Part shown: in pieces, positions 1-9,401 of the stretch
How the letters are laid out: each line of letters starts with the position of its first letter
How positions within the stretch are numbered: the first letter of the stretch is position 1
DNA from: Anaerolineaceae bacterium
GTDB taxonomy: Bacteria > Chloroflexota > Anaerolineae > Anaerolineales > Anaerolineaceae
Length of the DNA stretch: 64,000 nt
Direction of reading: 5' to 3'
Assembly (NCBI GenBank): GCA_016841445.1
Contig: JAENZD010000001.1
Span: 62,001 to 126,000 of the forward strand
The notes under the pieces: generated by a model
The model's input: the letters and a program-made list of their open reading frames with translations, nothing else
Databases searched by the model: none
Told to the model about the DNA's origin: nothing
Position numbers and translations under genes: made by a program

Positions 1-233
1 TTGTTCCTGCACCGAAGATAAAGGTGGAGGATACCGTTGGGGCAGGGGATACGTTCTTTTCGGCCGTGCTGACTTATTTGTATGAAAAAGACGTGCTAAC
101 TGATCGAAGGAATATTCAGGCGATGGCAGAGTCAGACCTGCATGCTTGCCTGGATTTTGCAGTTAGGGCAGCCGCCATCAACTGCACGCGCAAAGGTGCA
201 GATCCACCTTACCGCCATGAGATGGGGTTGTAA
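1..233 (+). CDS. PfkB-family carbohydrate kinase, C-terminal end (partial)
   Basis: The reading frame is open from the window edge (first full codon at position 3) and ends in TAA at 231-233. It carries the PfkB signature V-G-A-G-D-T-F, whose Asp is the catalytic base in fructokinases and ribokinases, and a short C-terminal tail. Only the last 77 or so codons are present, so the sugar specificity cannot be read. The neighbouring rhamnulokinase and AEC transporter fit a role in sugar metabolism. It converges on the AEC transporter gene, with 24 bp between the two stops. Confidence 0.85.
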   Translation, partial: VPAPKIKVEDTVGAGDTFFSAVLTYLYEKDVLTDRRNIQAMAESDLHACLDFAVRAAAINCTRKGADPPYRHEMGL

Positions 234-257
234 GGTTAAACCTGACCGCTTTTGCGA

Positions 258-1199
258 TCATATCGTTGGATTCAGGGCGTAGTAGATAATGAAAATGATG
301 ATTGTCACGATCGTGTAGAGCGTCAGGGTATTATTGATGCTGTGAATTTCGTCTTCAAGGTCCTGGTTCATGAACAGTGTCAGGATGAAGGGGGGCGGCA
401 GGATCAGCAGTGTGAAGACCCCAGCTTTAAACCCGGCGCCCAAACCCATTAATCCGCCAACAACGAAGCGGTTCAGGAGCAGCGCAACCGGGATTGTGAT
501 GAGCAGGCGGATCAGGATCACCCTCGCAGAGTAAATAAATTCTTTCCTGTCCAATTTAATACCGTAACCGATCACTATCAGGATCAAGGGGATAGTCAGG
601 CCGCCGAGGAGATCAACTGCGTTGAGCAAGCCGCTACCGAAGGGGATCTGATCAATCTTCCCCGGTATACCCAGGAAATTCAGTGCCAAACCCAGGGCGA
701 TCGCAATGATCACTGGAGATGTTGCGAACATTTTAACCAGCTTAAGGGGATGGGTTTCTCCATCGCGCTTGCGCATCAGCAGCGCCATATATACAAACCA
801 GATGAACGTCTCCTGGCCAAGATCGACCAGGGCAAATTTCCCGAGATGTTCAAGCCCATAAGCCGCGGCAAATAAGCTGACGCCAGTCATGCCATATTCG
901 AAACCGGTGATCAAAAAGGGAAAGTATTCACCTTTGACCTTAAGCCAGCGGTGCAATACTGTTCCGATGATGTATAAAAATACGCAGAAGAAGAATATCA
1001 CCGGTACCAACCAGAAGTAACTTGCCTGGAGCTCCATGTTAAGGAAAGAGAGAAATAGCAGAGCAGGCAGCGCAAGATTAACCACCAGCTTTTTGATTTC
1101 GACCACTGTGTTCTGCGATATCAGGTTGATTTTTTGAAGCAGTTTTCCAACTAAAAGAAGGATGATAATAGGCAATATTCTGCTGATGATTTCAATCAT
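258..1199 (-). CDS. AEC family membrane transporter
   Basis: A 313-aa, strongly hydrophobic protein with about ten predicted membrane segments in two five-helix halves. This is the layout of the auxin efflux carrier (AEC) / MdcF-like transporters, which export or import small organic acids. The start is the ATG at 1199, with GGGAG upstream. The substrate cannot be inferred from sequence; nearby sugar genes suggest a carboxylate product of sugar breakdown. The family call rests on the overall hydropathy and on the V-x-N-L-A-L-P-A-L-L segment near residue 45. Confidence 0.8.
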   Translation of the reverse strand: MIEIISRILPIIILLLVGKLLQKINLISQNTVVEIKKLVVNLALPALLFLSFLNMELQASYFWLVPVIFFFCVFLYIIGTVLHRWLKVKGEYFPFLITGFEYGMTGVSLFAAAYGLEHLGKFALVDLGQETFIWFVYMALLMRKRDGETHPLKLVKMFATSPVIIAIALGLALNFLGIPGKIDQIPFGSGLLNAVDLLGGLTIPLILIVIGYGIKLDRKEFIYSARVILIRLLITIPVALLLNRFVVGGLMGLGAGFKAGVFTLLILPPPFILTLFMNQDLEDEIHSINNTLTLYTIVTIIIFIIYYALNPTI

Positions 1200-1349
1200 A
1201 ATGCGCTCCCAAAACTATTTACGGACAAGTAAGACTAATGAAATTGTGTTCTAGATTATGAATGTATTGTAATCGAAAATGAATCAAGACCATCCTCATA
1301 AAGTTCTCGTTGAAGTTACTATTATTATGCAATCGCATGTTTGAATAGA

Positions 1350-1376
1350 CCCTCTCCCTTTTTGAAAGGGAGAGGG
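1350..1376. repeat. REP-like intergenic hairpin
   Basis: A 12-bp perfect stem (CCCTCTCCCTTT with AAAGGGAGAGGG) and a 3-nt loop, followed by TAGGGTGAGGG. It resembles the dispersed CCCTCTCCC-type REP elements found between genes in many bacteria. It lies in the 480-bp gap upstream of both the AEC gene and rhaB. A transcriptional role is possible but there is no T-run. Confidence 0.6.
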
Positions 1377-1426
1377 TAGGGTGAGGGATAAAGTTGTTAC
1401 TGAATAAGATATAGATCACCCAAGTT

Positions 1427-1620
1427 TTCTCCCCGTTCGCGCCGGTCTCCCGACTGAGCGCCTAAAGGAACTTAAGTTTGGATCCTTCGCTGGTGAGGAC
1501 ACCAGCGATAACCGAGTTACATTCAGCTTTATCTCCCCTGTCGCGCCGGTCTCCCGACCGAGCGCCTAAAGGAACTTAAGTTTGGATCCTTCGCTGGTTA
1601 GGGCACCAGCGAAAACGGAG
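1427..1620. repeat. two direct copies of a roughly 90-bp structured repeat
   Basis: Copy 1 spans about 1427-1515 and copy 2 about 1530-1620; their period is 104 bp and they differ at only a few positions. Each copy can form three short hairpins: one around GGTC-TCCC-GACC, one around AAGGA...TCCTT enclosing the palindrome AACTTAAGTT, and one CGCTGGTG...CACCAGCG. Copy 2 ends about 60 bp before the rhaB start, so the pair forms part of the rhaB upstream region or leader. I do not recognise it as a known riboswitch. Confidence 0.75.
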
Positions 1621-1681
1621 TAAGGTTATAATTTTAGTATAATCATCTGGAACCAAAGATTGAAAATTTTAGGAGGTTGCA

Positions 1682-3199
1682 GTGGCGTCAGAAAAACAAT
1701 ACTTAGCGCTGGATCTTGGTGCGGAGAGCGGCCGGTGTATGTCCGGGGTCTTGTTGAATGGCAAGCTCGAACTTACAGAAGTTCATCGTTTTCCAACCGG
1801 CCCGATTTCTTTACCAACTGCCTATCCAGCGATAAACAATGATGAAGTCAGCCAGGTTTGGGATTTCCTGCGCTTCTGGCAGGAAGCCAAAACCAGCATT
1901 CAAGCCGCAGCGAAATTGGGAAAGATCACATCCATGGGTGTGGATACCTGGGGGGTGGATTTTGCCTTGCTGGATAAAAACGGTGGGCTGATCAGCCATC
2001 CCTATCATTACCGCGACAGCCGCACAAATGGCATGATGGAAAAGGCGTTTGAGAGGCTTTCACGCAAGCGGATCTATGAAATCACGGGCATTCAGTTCAT
2101 GCAGTTGAATACCCTTTACCAACTGCTCTCAATGCAGCTTCAGGGATCCCCGGCATTAGAGATCGCTGATAAATTACTGATGGTCCCGGATTTGATCAAT
2201 TACTGGCTGACCGGGCAAGCCGTGGCAGAGTTTTCAGATGTGACCACCACCCAAATGTACGATGCCAACCTTGGAGATTGGTCCCCGGAGATCATTGCTG
2301 CAATGGGTTTCCCGCAGCATATTTTCCCTGAAATCGTGCCCCCTGGAACACGTATCGGCAAGCTCCGGCCTTCACTGGTGAAGGAACTGGGATCTGATTT
2401 TGAGGTTGTTACATCGGTCAGCCATGATACCGGGTCAGCGGTGGCTGCGGTGCCCGCCGAGGCTGAGGATTTTATCTGGATCAGTTCAGGCACCTGGTCG
2501 ATCATCGGGATGAATACCCAGGCTCCGGTGATCAATACGCTGAGCTACAAGCACAACTTGACCAATGAAGGCGGACGGGCAAAGAGTAATCGCTTTTCGA
2601 AGAATGTGATGGGGTTATGGCTGGTGCAGCAGTGCCGCCAGGCGTGGAAAAAAGAAGGGAAAGATTATTCCTACACCGAACTCACGGATTTTGCACGAAG
2701 TGCACCCCACTTGAAAACCATCATTGATCCGGATTACCATGAGTTTCTGCAGATGGGCGGGATGATTGACAAGATTCACCGTTACTGCAAGATCACCGGG
2801 CAGCCCGTTCCTGAAACGGAAGGTGAGACTATCCGTGCTGTTTTACAGGGATTAGCGTTGCGTTACCGGACCGTGATCGAGCAGCTTGAGGCCATCTCGG
2901 GAAAGAAAACCACCGCCATCCATATTGTTGGCGGTGGGACAAAGAACGAATTATTATCTCAATTTACTGCAGATGCATTGAGACGAAAGGTGATCACCGG
3001 CCCGGTTGAGGCAACCGCGATCGGGAACATCATCGTCCAGGCGCAGAGTATGGGCGGGATAGCGAACTACCAGGAAGGCCTGGTGGTCATCCGGAATTCC
3101 TTCGATATCAAGACATTCCTCCCGGGCGACTCGTCAGGCTGGGATCAGGCTTATGCGCTGCTCAAAGAGAACGAAAAAAAGGTCAAACTTGCGTTCTAA
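1682..3199 (+). CDS. rhaB: rhamnulokinase (FGGY family)
   Basis: 505 aa, the usual length for the family. It phosphorylates L-rhamnulose to L-rhamnulose 1-phosphate in the cytoplasm. Visible FGGY-kinase features are the N-terminal phosphate loop A-L-D-L-G-A-E-S-G-R, the D-T-W-G-V-D-F segment bearing the catalytic Asp near residue 85, S-H-D-T-G-S-A near 250 and the ADP-binding G-G-G-T-K-N near 410. The start is a GTG at 1682 preceded by an ideal AGGAGG six bases upstream. No rhamnose isomerase or aldolase lies in this window. The structured repeats at 1.43-1.62 kb lie directly upstream. Confidence 0.9.
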   Translation: MASEKQYLALDLGAESGRCMSGVLLNGKLELTEVHRFPTGPISLPTAYPAINNDEVSQVWDFLRFWQEAKTSIQAAAKLGKITSMGVDTWGVDFALLDKNGGLISHPYHYRDSRTNGMMEKAFERLSRKRIYEITGIQFMQLNTLYQLLSMQLQGSPALEIADKLLMVPDLINYWLTGQAVAEFSDVTTTQMYDANLGDWSPEIIAAMGFPQHIFPEIVPPGTRIGKLRPSLVKELGSDFEVVTSVSHDTGSAVAAVPAEAEDFIWISSGTWSIIGMNTQAPVINTLSYKHNLTNEGGRAKSNRFSKNVMGLWLVQQCRQAWKKEGKDYSYTELTDFARSAPHLKTIIDPDYHEFLQMGGMIDKIHRYCKITGQPVPETEGETIRAVLQGLALRYRTVIEQLEAISGKKTTAIHIVGGGTKNELLSQFTADALRRKVITGPVEATAIGNIIVQAQSMGGIANYQEGLVVIRNSFDIKTFLPGDSSGWDQAYALLKENEKKVKLAF

Positions 3200-3219
3200 A
3201 GCAAACTATTGATCCCATC

Positions 3220-4269
3220 TTACCCGTGATCGCTGGATGTTGACCAGATATTGATATCGCCTTCATGCGCATATTGATTGATCTGCTCGATCTCTTCCTC
3301 AGAGAAATCCAGGTTTTTAACCGCACCCACATTGTCTTCTAGTTGTGATACACGGCTCACGCCGACCAGCGCGCTGACCACCCTTGTGTCGCGCAGCGTC
3401 CAGGCCAGCGCCATCTGTGCCAGTGTTTGGCTGCGGCTTTTTGCGATCTCGTTGAGGGCGGTGATGTTCGCTAGGTTCTCTTCCGTCAGGAATTCCTGTT
3501 TGAGGAAGCGATCCTCATCCGCACGCGACCCTTCCGGGATGCCGTGCAGGTATTTATTGGTCAGCATACCCTGGGCCAGGGGCGAAAAAGCGATCAGTCC
3601 CACGCCGTGCTCACCTAAAATATCCAGCAGTTCATCCTCAACCCAGCGGTTGAGCATGGAATAGGATGACTGGTGGATCAGGCAGGGCGTCCCAAGGTCA
3701 GATAGGATCTTGAAAGCCTTCAGCGTGTTTTGGGGTCCGTAGGATGAGATCCCGACGTAGAGTGCTTTCCCCTGCCGGACAACGTGGTCCAGCGCGCCCA
3801 TGGTTTCTTCCAGGGGGGTTTTGGTGTCAAAGCGGTGGGAGTAGAAGATATCCACGTATTCCAGCCCCATGCGCTTCAGGCTCTGGTCGAGGCTGGCGAC
3901 CAGGTATTTCCTGGAGCCCCATTCGCCGTAGGGACCGGGCCACATATCGTAGCCAGCCTTGGTGGAGATGAGCAGTTCATCGCGGTAAGGCTTGAAATCC
4001 TTGGAGAAGATCTTGCCAAAGCTCTCCTCGGCGGAACCGTACGGTGGGCCGTAGTTGTTGGCGAGATCAAAATGGGTCACGCCCAGGTCAAAGGAGCGCC
4101 GCAGGATCTCGCGGCCGTGTTCGATGGGGGTGTACCCGCCGAAGTTATGCCATAAGCCCAGGGAAATCAAGGGCAGCTTAAGGCCGCTCCGTCCGCAGCG
4201 GCGGAACTGCATGGTGTTGTAGCGGTCGTCCTGGGCGATGTAAAACGGGATATGTGATACTTCAGACAT
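3220..4269 (-). CDS. aldo/keto reductase, YghZ-like
   Basis: 349 aa from the ATG at 4269, chosen because AAAGGAG precedes it; a longer frame to 4317 has no such site. It is an NADPH-dependent (alpha/beta)8-barrel reductase. The catalytic tetrad is visible as Asp68, Tyr73, Lys104 and His145. Overall it resembles YghZ/Gpr, which reduces L-glyceraldehyde 3-phosphate and related short aldehydes. It converges on rhaB with 20 bp between the stops, so a role with sugar-derived aldehydes is reasonable but inferred. Confidence 0.85.
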   Translation of the reverse strand: MSEVSHIPFYIAQDDRYNTMQFRRCGRSGLKLPLISLGLWHNFGGYTPIEHGREILRRSFDLGVTHFDLANNYGPPYGSAEESFGKIFSKDFKPYRDELLISTKAGYDMWPGPYGEWGSRKYLVASLDQSLKRMGLEYVDIFYSHRFDTKTPLEETMGALDHVVRQGKALYVGISSYGPQNTLKAFKILSDLGTPCLIHQSSYSMLNRWVEDELLDILGEHGVGLIAFSPLAQGMLTNKYLHGIPEGSRADEDRFLKQEFLTEENLANITALNEIAKSRSQTLAQMALAWTLRDTRVVSALVGVSRVSQLEDNVGAVKNLDFSEEEIEQINQYAHEGDINIWSTSSDHG

Positions 4270-4729
4270 TATTATCTCCTTTATCGGTGAAGCTAATCTG
4301 GACTTTTGAAAATGCAAATCCTTTTTTTATAATATTCATCCTATGATATCCCGCTATTTGACAGAGCAAATAATTGAGGCGTAGTGTTTTAATGATTTTA
4401 GCGCATTTTCCAACGGATAGAGGATGAATATTGGTTTTATCATTGGTTTACCGAACTTTTGCTTTTAACCATCTATGTATTGGTGGGTGATTGGAGCAGC
4501 TATTTAATGTGATGGGGCACCAGGAGATATCCAAGACGTAGAGTTGTTTGTCTCTGCTGGCTGAAGATTTGGAGGGGCTATTTAAAAATCTTTGTGAAGG
4601 GGAAAGGAAGAGACTGGATTATAAAAATCTGATATGTCTTATCTGATAGCTAATGTAAATAGACAATGATAGAGTTATTAACATAGACATTACACAAATC
4701 ACTCTCTTGATATCAAGCATGTGTTGTTA
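4270..4729. other. intergenic gap, no gene seen
   Basis: 460 bp upstream of the leftward reductase gene and downstream of the leftward peptidase gene. The sequence is AT-rich with stops in all frames. No convincing promoter, terminator or RNA structure was identified by eye. Confidence 0.5.
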
Positions 4730-7468
4730 TTATCGAATAATTAATGGTAAATATATATCATAAAAAGGATATTCTCCAATTCCTGGTTCGATTGGATTGG
4801 GAGGAAAAGGTTGATCTGTGCCATCTGGATTATATAACATTACTAAATCAGAGACCATTGGACCCCATTCCATTGGACTTGTCCTTGCAGACTCTTGGTC
4901 TTTTGCAGGGAAGATAAATGTCCAGTCTGTACCTTCGGCAAATTCTAGCCAATCTCCACCATAAAATGAAATTGGGTTCATCGGTAAGGTTATAGTTACA
5001 CCATTAGAATTTTCATGGTCCCAATAACTGTCACCATCAAAACCACTCCAAAACTCATTAAATATAATAAATGAATCTTTAGTTTCTAGTAAAGCGTCAG
5101 CTGCTGTTTGAATTTCCGGATAGACCCTAATCAGTTCTGCGAGGTCATATAGGTCCACCAGTTTATCTGCAAGAGTTATACCTGGTACACCATTTTCTTC
5201 GTATCTTTGAAGTACAGAAGGGGGTGTGGAAATTGTTAACCATATTTCGAACTTGGTTTCCAATGGAGCGTTTCTGATTGCAAGGGCAAAACCATTCGTT
5301 TTTTCGACAACCAGGTTTAGCTGAGACATATCAGCGACTGATACGGTAGATGGCATCGTATATTCGCCATTTTTAAGGTAATCATAGTCATAATGAAAAA
5401 GAAAATAATAATAAGCCATAGCAAGTGATAATACTCGTGGCGTTGTCATCTCATTAATATTTTGTAGATAAAAAGAATGGACTATAGGAAACCACATTGT
5501 AGACTCGTGTGCGACATAAAAATCTGCAACACCTCGGATTTGATACATAAATTCAATATTTCCCATCAAACACGCGCTCATATAAAGAATATCAAAAGGT
5601 CCAGCACTTGATAATGCTTGAGGAAGTTCATCTTTTACAACGATTTTATCATCTGAGGTTTCATCTTTAGCCACACCCCCTAAAGCGTGTCCATGGTCAG
5701 AAATAATTAAAGCATTATAGGTAGCAGAAGTTTTAGCTTTTGACCAATTTACAAAATCAATTAACGTCTGGGGATCACCCGAATTTATATTATTACCCAA
5801 GCCATAATAATTGATTTCTCCAGATGATGATAAAAAACGATAATGCGATGGTAATCCTGGTAAATCCTGAAAAACTGCTATTTCAATATTGGGGTTATTT
5901 GCAGAAAATAGATCTTCATTTATCATAGGTTGGAAAATATCTGCTAAATTATTATCACCCGCCATATAATACATAAGTAGCCAGGTCGGGTGAGGTTGAT
6001 AATTGAATAAGTCAATAATGAAGGTATCGCAATCATCATTTGTGTCATTTTCTGTTAAATTTGTTGAATAACTATTGAATACGACAAAACTTCCATTACC
6101 GCTAATAGATTGGTTTTCAAGCCCTCCATCAGGATAACTACCATTGTAAGCATTTGATATCATTTGGGTAGTTCCAGAAATTTGATCTCTCCAAAATAAA
6201 AGATAATCAGAATATTCATTATCTGCGATAAATGTTACATATCGGCCATCATTGCTAATCGATGGATTATATGCGTTATAGAATTGTTCCCCATTGCTAT
6301 CAACTGAAACTATTTCGGTTGATCCTGCAAACTGATTATGAATATAAATATCACTTGATGCATTGAGGTCATTTGTCATTAAATTGTTTGATTTAAACAC
6401 TATATATTGACCATCTGAACTTATCGCTTGAGAATTGAAATCTGCATATGATGATTGGCTTGATTGATTCCCATAAGAATCGATAGATACAATCTTTGTC
6501 GTACTGGTTTCTCTGTCAAAGACAAAGACATCCATTTCAGCACTATTAAGATCATTTTCAATAAAATCGGTTGCAGTACTATTAAATACAATATATTGTC
6601 CATCAGAACTCAAACTTGAAAGATTAACTTGCCCATTGTGCGACAATCCATATAGATTTGTTGTTATAATTTCTAGAGTTGCTGTTTCTCTTTCATAGAG
6701 AAATATATCTTTTTCATTAACAGTATAAACAATTCTATCCGGATCATTTTCGACCAAATTATTAGCATAACTCTCAAATGCAATGAATTTCCCGTCTTGA
6801 CTGATAATGGGGTATTGTGAATCGTGCGTGCCTTGAGAACCTGTAGAGGAAACAGAAATTATGGAAGTTGTCCTCGAGATACGATCATAAAGAAAAATAT
6901 CTGAAAATCCATTATTATCATTTTCGATAAGGTTATTAGCTGTTGAGCAAAAAACAATATATCTTCCGTCGCCACTTATTGATGGGCCCCATGAATCTTG
7001 GTTACCTTGATAGCCTAAACTGGAAATTGATATAACTTCAGTAGTACCAGTGGATCTGTCATGGACAAAAACATCCCATGCATTTCCGTTTATATCGTTC
7101 TCAATAAGATTAGTTGCACTGCTTGAAAAAGCGATATAACGGCCATCAGTGGAAATAGAAGGCGGAAATATGGATCCAAGGCTATTTGTGCTAATATCAT
7201 TAGCTTCAGTGCCATCACTTGATACTGACACACGTTCAGCATGAAAGAGTTCACCCCGATTCTGACTTTCATTAATTTTTTCAGTCTCAGTTATGGATGA
7301 AAACACCCCATCCGAATTGGGTATTTCTGAAAATTCAGTCTCCGTAATTGATAAAGAATTGTAAGGCCCATATTCTTGAGGACCAAGATTTGCTTCTACA
7401 TCCATAAACTGAAACGGTGTGATAATGGTTGTTAGGAAATAAATTATCAATAATGTTTTCTTGATCAT
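4730..7468 (-). CDS. secreted protein: TolB/WD40-like beta-propeller plus C11 (clostripain-like) peptidase domain
   Basis: 912 aa with an N-terminal signal peptide (M-I-K-K-T-L-L-I-I-Y-F, residues 1-25). Residues about 75-490 hold seven or so repeats of the form S-x-D-G-R-Y-I-x-F-x-S, as in TolB/PD40 propellers. From about 500 a clostripain-like domain follows: Y-Y-M-A-G-D-N-N-L, then I-S-D-H-G-H (catalytic His near 592) and M-S-A-C-L-M-G-N (catalytic Cys near 631). The protein ends in I-Y-L-P-L-I-I-R, a C-terminal motif frequent in secreted Anaerolineae proteins that may be a sorting tag (inference). It is probably a cell-surface cysteine endopeptidase. The ATG at 7468 is preceded by AAGGTG. 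Confidence 0.82.
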   Translation of the reverse strand: MIKKTLLIIYFLTTIITPFQFMDVEANLGPQEYGPYNSLSITETEFSEIPNSDGVFSSITETEKINESQNRGELFHAERVSVSSDGTEANDISTNSLGSIFPPSISTDGRYIAFSSSATNLIENDINGNAWDVFVHDRSTGTTEVISISSLGYQGNQDSWGPSISGDGRYIVFCSTANNLIENDNNGFSDIFLYDRISRTTSIISVSSTGSQGTHDSQYPIISQDGKFIAFESYANNLVENDPDRIVYTVNEKDIFLYERETATLEIITTNLYGLSHNGQVNLSSLSSDGQYIVFNSTATDFIENDLNSAEMDVFVFDRETSTTKIVSIDSYGNQSSQSSYADFNSQAISSDGQYIVFKSNNLMTNDLNASSDIYIHNQFAGSTEIVSVDSNGEQFYNAYNPSISNDGRYVTFIADNEYSDYLLFWRDQISGTTQMISNAYNGSYPDGGLENQSISGNGSFVVFNSYSTNLTENDTNDDCDTFIIDLFNYQPHPTWLLMYYMAGDNNLADIFQPMINEDLFSANNPNIEIAVFQDLPGLPSHYRFLSSSGEINYYGLGNNINSGDPQTLIDFVNWSKAKTSATYNALIISDHGHALGGVAKDETSDDKIVVKDELPQALSSAGPFDILYMSACLMGNIEFMYQIRGVADFYVAHESTMWFPIVHSFYLQNINEMTTPRVLSLAMAYYYFLFHYDYDYLKNGEYTMPSTVSVADMSQLNLVVEKTNGFALAIRNAPLETKFEIWLTISTPPSVLQRYEENGVPGITLADKLVDLYDLAELIRVYPEIQTAADALLETKDSFIIFNEFWSGFDGDSYWDHENSNGVTITLPMNPISFYGGDWLEFAEGTDWTFIFPAKDQESARTSPMEWGPMVSDLVMLYNPDGTDQPFPPNPIEPGIGEYPFYDIYLPLIIR

Positions 7469-7734
7469 AGAATCACCTTATAGAAAGTACAATTAACCCG
7501 ATCACCCAAGAAATTATACCCCTGCTGATAAATATAAAATGAAGTTATTTCTCATTAGATTAAATTAATATTGATTGAATATACAACACCTTTTCTGTAA
7601 ATTCGTGAAAGGAATCCGTTGGTTGAACATTGTTTTTGTAAAATCATGAACAATGTTATCCCAACACGGTACGGCTGAAAATAATGAAAACTAATAAATG
7701 TGATTTATATTAATTAGTTTAGAGGCATATAATG

Positions 7735-9117
7735 TCAAGGCTTTGAAACAGGTCCCCCAGAGGCCCAGGCAGAGGGAGCTATTCCAATACCCTTGGTAGG
7801 AGCATCAAACTCTGCTGTCATGCCAGAATAGTAATCATGGGTGAACCCTATGTTATTGTTATAAATTGAATTTGAAATAAGGTTTAATTCATTTTCATCT
7901 TCTAAAATATAGGATTGGCCCGTAATGCAATTTACATATCGGTTGGTTGTATTGTTGATATGGTTATCAACGGCTGGGTCAGGTGCTGTTCCTGCCGCAT
8001 CGTAATAGAAGAGTATTGAGTGACCCCATTCATGCTTAAAAACATTCTGTTCTAAATAATTAACTCTATCGACAGCTATAGCAACGTAGGTTTGACCTGT
8101 CCCCATTGGCCATGAATACGAACATCCCTGGATTTCCATATTTTCACTCGTCATGGTATCAATACCACTACCATCCCAGATTGTTATTATTGAATCGAAA
8201 TTTGTATCTTTATCAATGCTAATATCCCAGGGGTCAGGTGCATAATCATTACATGGTTCTTCGGATAATTCTGTCAAAGGATGATCTGGATATCTAATCG
8301 TCAGTGTTGGTATCATATTGCAGCTTGTTAATATAGGAATATCAACATTTACAAATCTTGATGCAGCATATTCAGCTTTTTGTTTATCCATGGGGGTCAT
8401 ATTGGCTACAAAGTGATGGCTTTGGTTGAAGTCGTCAATAAAATTGAAATCTGTTGTTTCGTATACAAGAACAAGGATATTCCAGCTTGGGTTGGTACTC
8501 GTACATGCGGGAGTTTCAATCAATGGAATAAAAATTTTATAATCAGGAGATGGAAGGGAATTAACTGGTTTAAGTTTTATCTCATCGAACCATGCAGTCC
8601 CAGTTGTTGTACCAGACCAAAATCCTAATCTTGCACCGATAACAATCCTTGTGTTATCGCCGCTGTTGAATGTCATGCTTACATAAGTCCAATCGTTAGT
8701 ACCGAAAAGACCTGTTGTTTTCTCCCAAGTTCCATAAATACAGATATTTGCCCCAGCATCAATAGGGCTTGAGTGAGCCACATCTAAGGTTTTAATCCAA
8801 CCCGACAGTTGATAATCTGTAAAGGGTTGGACGGAGACACCTTGAATCCAACGCACATCATTGGAAATAGGGGAAGATAACTTGAGGCTTCTGCTGTTAA
8901 GGTGAGCCTGGGTATCATCCCAGATATACTCAGATCCGGAGATCCAGGCGTCCGGATACCAATATTCAGGTAGGATTGTTCCAGATTCAAAGTCTGAATT
9001 TTTTAACAAATTATTCTCTGGGACACGATTGATTTGAGCTTCTGTTTTTGAAGATGGAATAGCGATTAATATTATAAGAATAACAACCAGAAAAAGGCCA
9101 ACAATTTTATCCTTCAT
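7735..9117 (-). CDS. secreted protein with CBM-like domain and HEWGH zinc-peptidase motif
   Basis: 460 aa from the ATG at 9117. The longer frame to 9177 begins inside a -35 box and is rejected. A signal peptide covers residues 1-27. Residues about 35-190 resemble a carbohydrate-binding jelly roll (N-L-L-K-N-S-D-F-E-S-G start, W-F-D-E-I-K-L end). A short Y-K-I-F-I-P-L-I segment follows, and then a domain with H-E-W-G-H near residue 362, an HExxH zinc site. I do not recognise the peptidase family, and no third zinc ligand can be assigned with confidence. Confidence 0.7.
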   Translation of the reverse strand: MKDKIVGLFLVVILIILIAIPSSKTEAQINRVPENNLLKNSDFESGTILPEYWYPDAWISGSEYIWDDTQAHLNSRSLKLSSPISNDVRWIQGVSVQPFTDYQLSGWIKTLDVAHSSPIDAGANICIYGTWEKTTGLFGTNDWTYVSMTFNSGDNTRIVIGARLGFWSGTTTGTAWFDEIKLKPVNSLPSPDYKIFIPLIETPACTSTNPSWNILVLVYETTDFNFIDDFNQSHHFVANMTPMDKQKAEYAASRFVNVDIPILTSCNMIPTLTIRYPDHPLTELSEEPCNDYAPDPWDISIDKDTNFDSIITIWDGSGIDTMTSENMEIQGCSYSWPMGTGQTYVAIAVDRVNYLEQNVFKHEWGHSILFYYDAAGTAPDPAVDNHINNTTNRYVNCITGQSYILEDENELNLISNSIYNNNIGFTHDYYSGMTAEFDAPTKGIGIAPSAWASGGPVSKP

Positions 9118-9148
9118 ATTGCCCACATTATTAAATTGAGATGAACCA

Positions 9149-9177
9149 TTTATAATCATCATTTCAATGATTGTCAA
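9149..9177 (-). promoter_or_regulatory. sigma70-type promoter for the HEWGH peptidase gene
   Basis: On the minus strand TTGACA (9177-9172) and TATAAA (9154-9149) are separated by 17 bp, about 32 bp ahead of the ATG at 9117. This fixes the gene start downstream of the longest open frame. Confidence 0.7.
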
Positions 9178-9255
9178 CCAACAAAGTTTTGAAAAATCGT
9201 TTTCCTGTTTCCTTGCTTTTAATTATTTGGGGATAAAGGAATATGTAGTAAGGTA

Positions 9256-9283
9256 AAGGTGTCAAGGTGAAGGTGTCAAGATG
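9256..9283. repeat. two tandem 14-bp repeats ahead of the tRNA promoter
   Basis: AAGGTGTCAAGGTG followed directly by AAGGTGTCAAGATG, with a third partial unit running into the -35 box of the tRNA promoter. The function is unknown; they sit where an upstream promoter element would be. Confidence 0.6.
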
Positions 9284-9287
9284 AAGG

Positions 9288-9316
9288 TTGACTTGTCACC
9301 TTTCCTGTGCTAAAAT
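9288..9316 (+). promoter_or_regulatory. sigma70-type promoter of the truncated tRNA-Gly
   Basis: TTGACT (9288-9293) and TAAAAT (9311-9316) with exactly 17 bp between, 11 bp before the first tRNA base. It is intact although the tRNA is not, so transcription would now run into the element. Confidence 0.75.
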
Positions 9317-9327
9317 CCTGTTCACCT

Positions 9328-9364
9328 GCGGGTGTAGTTCAATGGTAGAACGTCTCCTTGCCAA
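9328..9364 (+). pseudogene. 5' half of tRNA-Gly(GCC), cut at the anticodon loop; element attachment site
   Basis: Acceptor strand GCGGGTG, a D-arm (GTTC...GAAC), the 5' anticodon strand TCTCC and the loop TTGCCAA with anticodon GCC at 9360-9362 are all present. The sequence then departs from tRNA: the expected GGAGA, T-arm and 3' acceptor are missing. A tyrosine recombinase gene starts 277 bp downstream. This is the expected left junction for integration with crossover in the anticodon loop. No matching 3' half or second 5' half was seen in the window. Confidence 0.85.
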
Positions 9365-9401
9365 TAATGCAGAAACGTTGAACCCTTCTCCCCGAAAAAT
9401 T

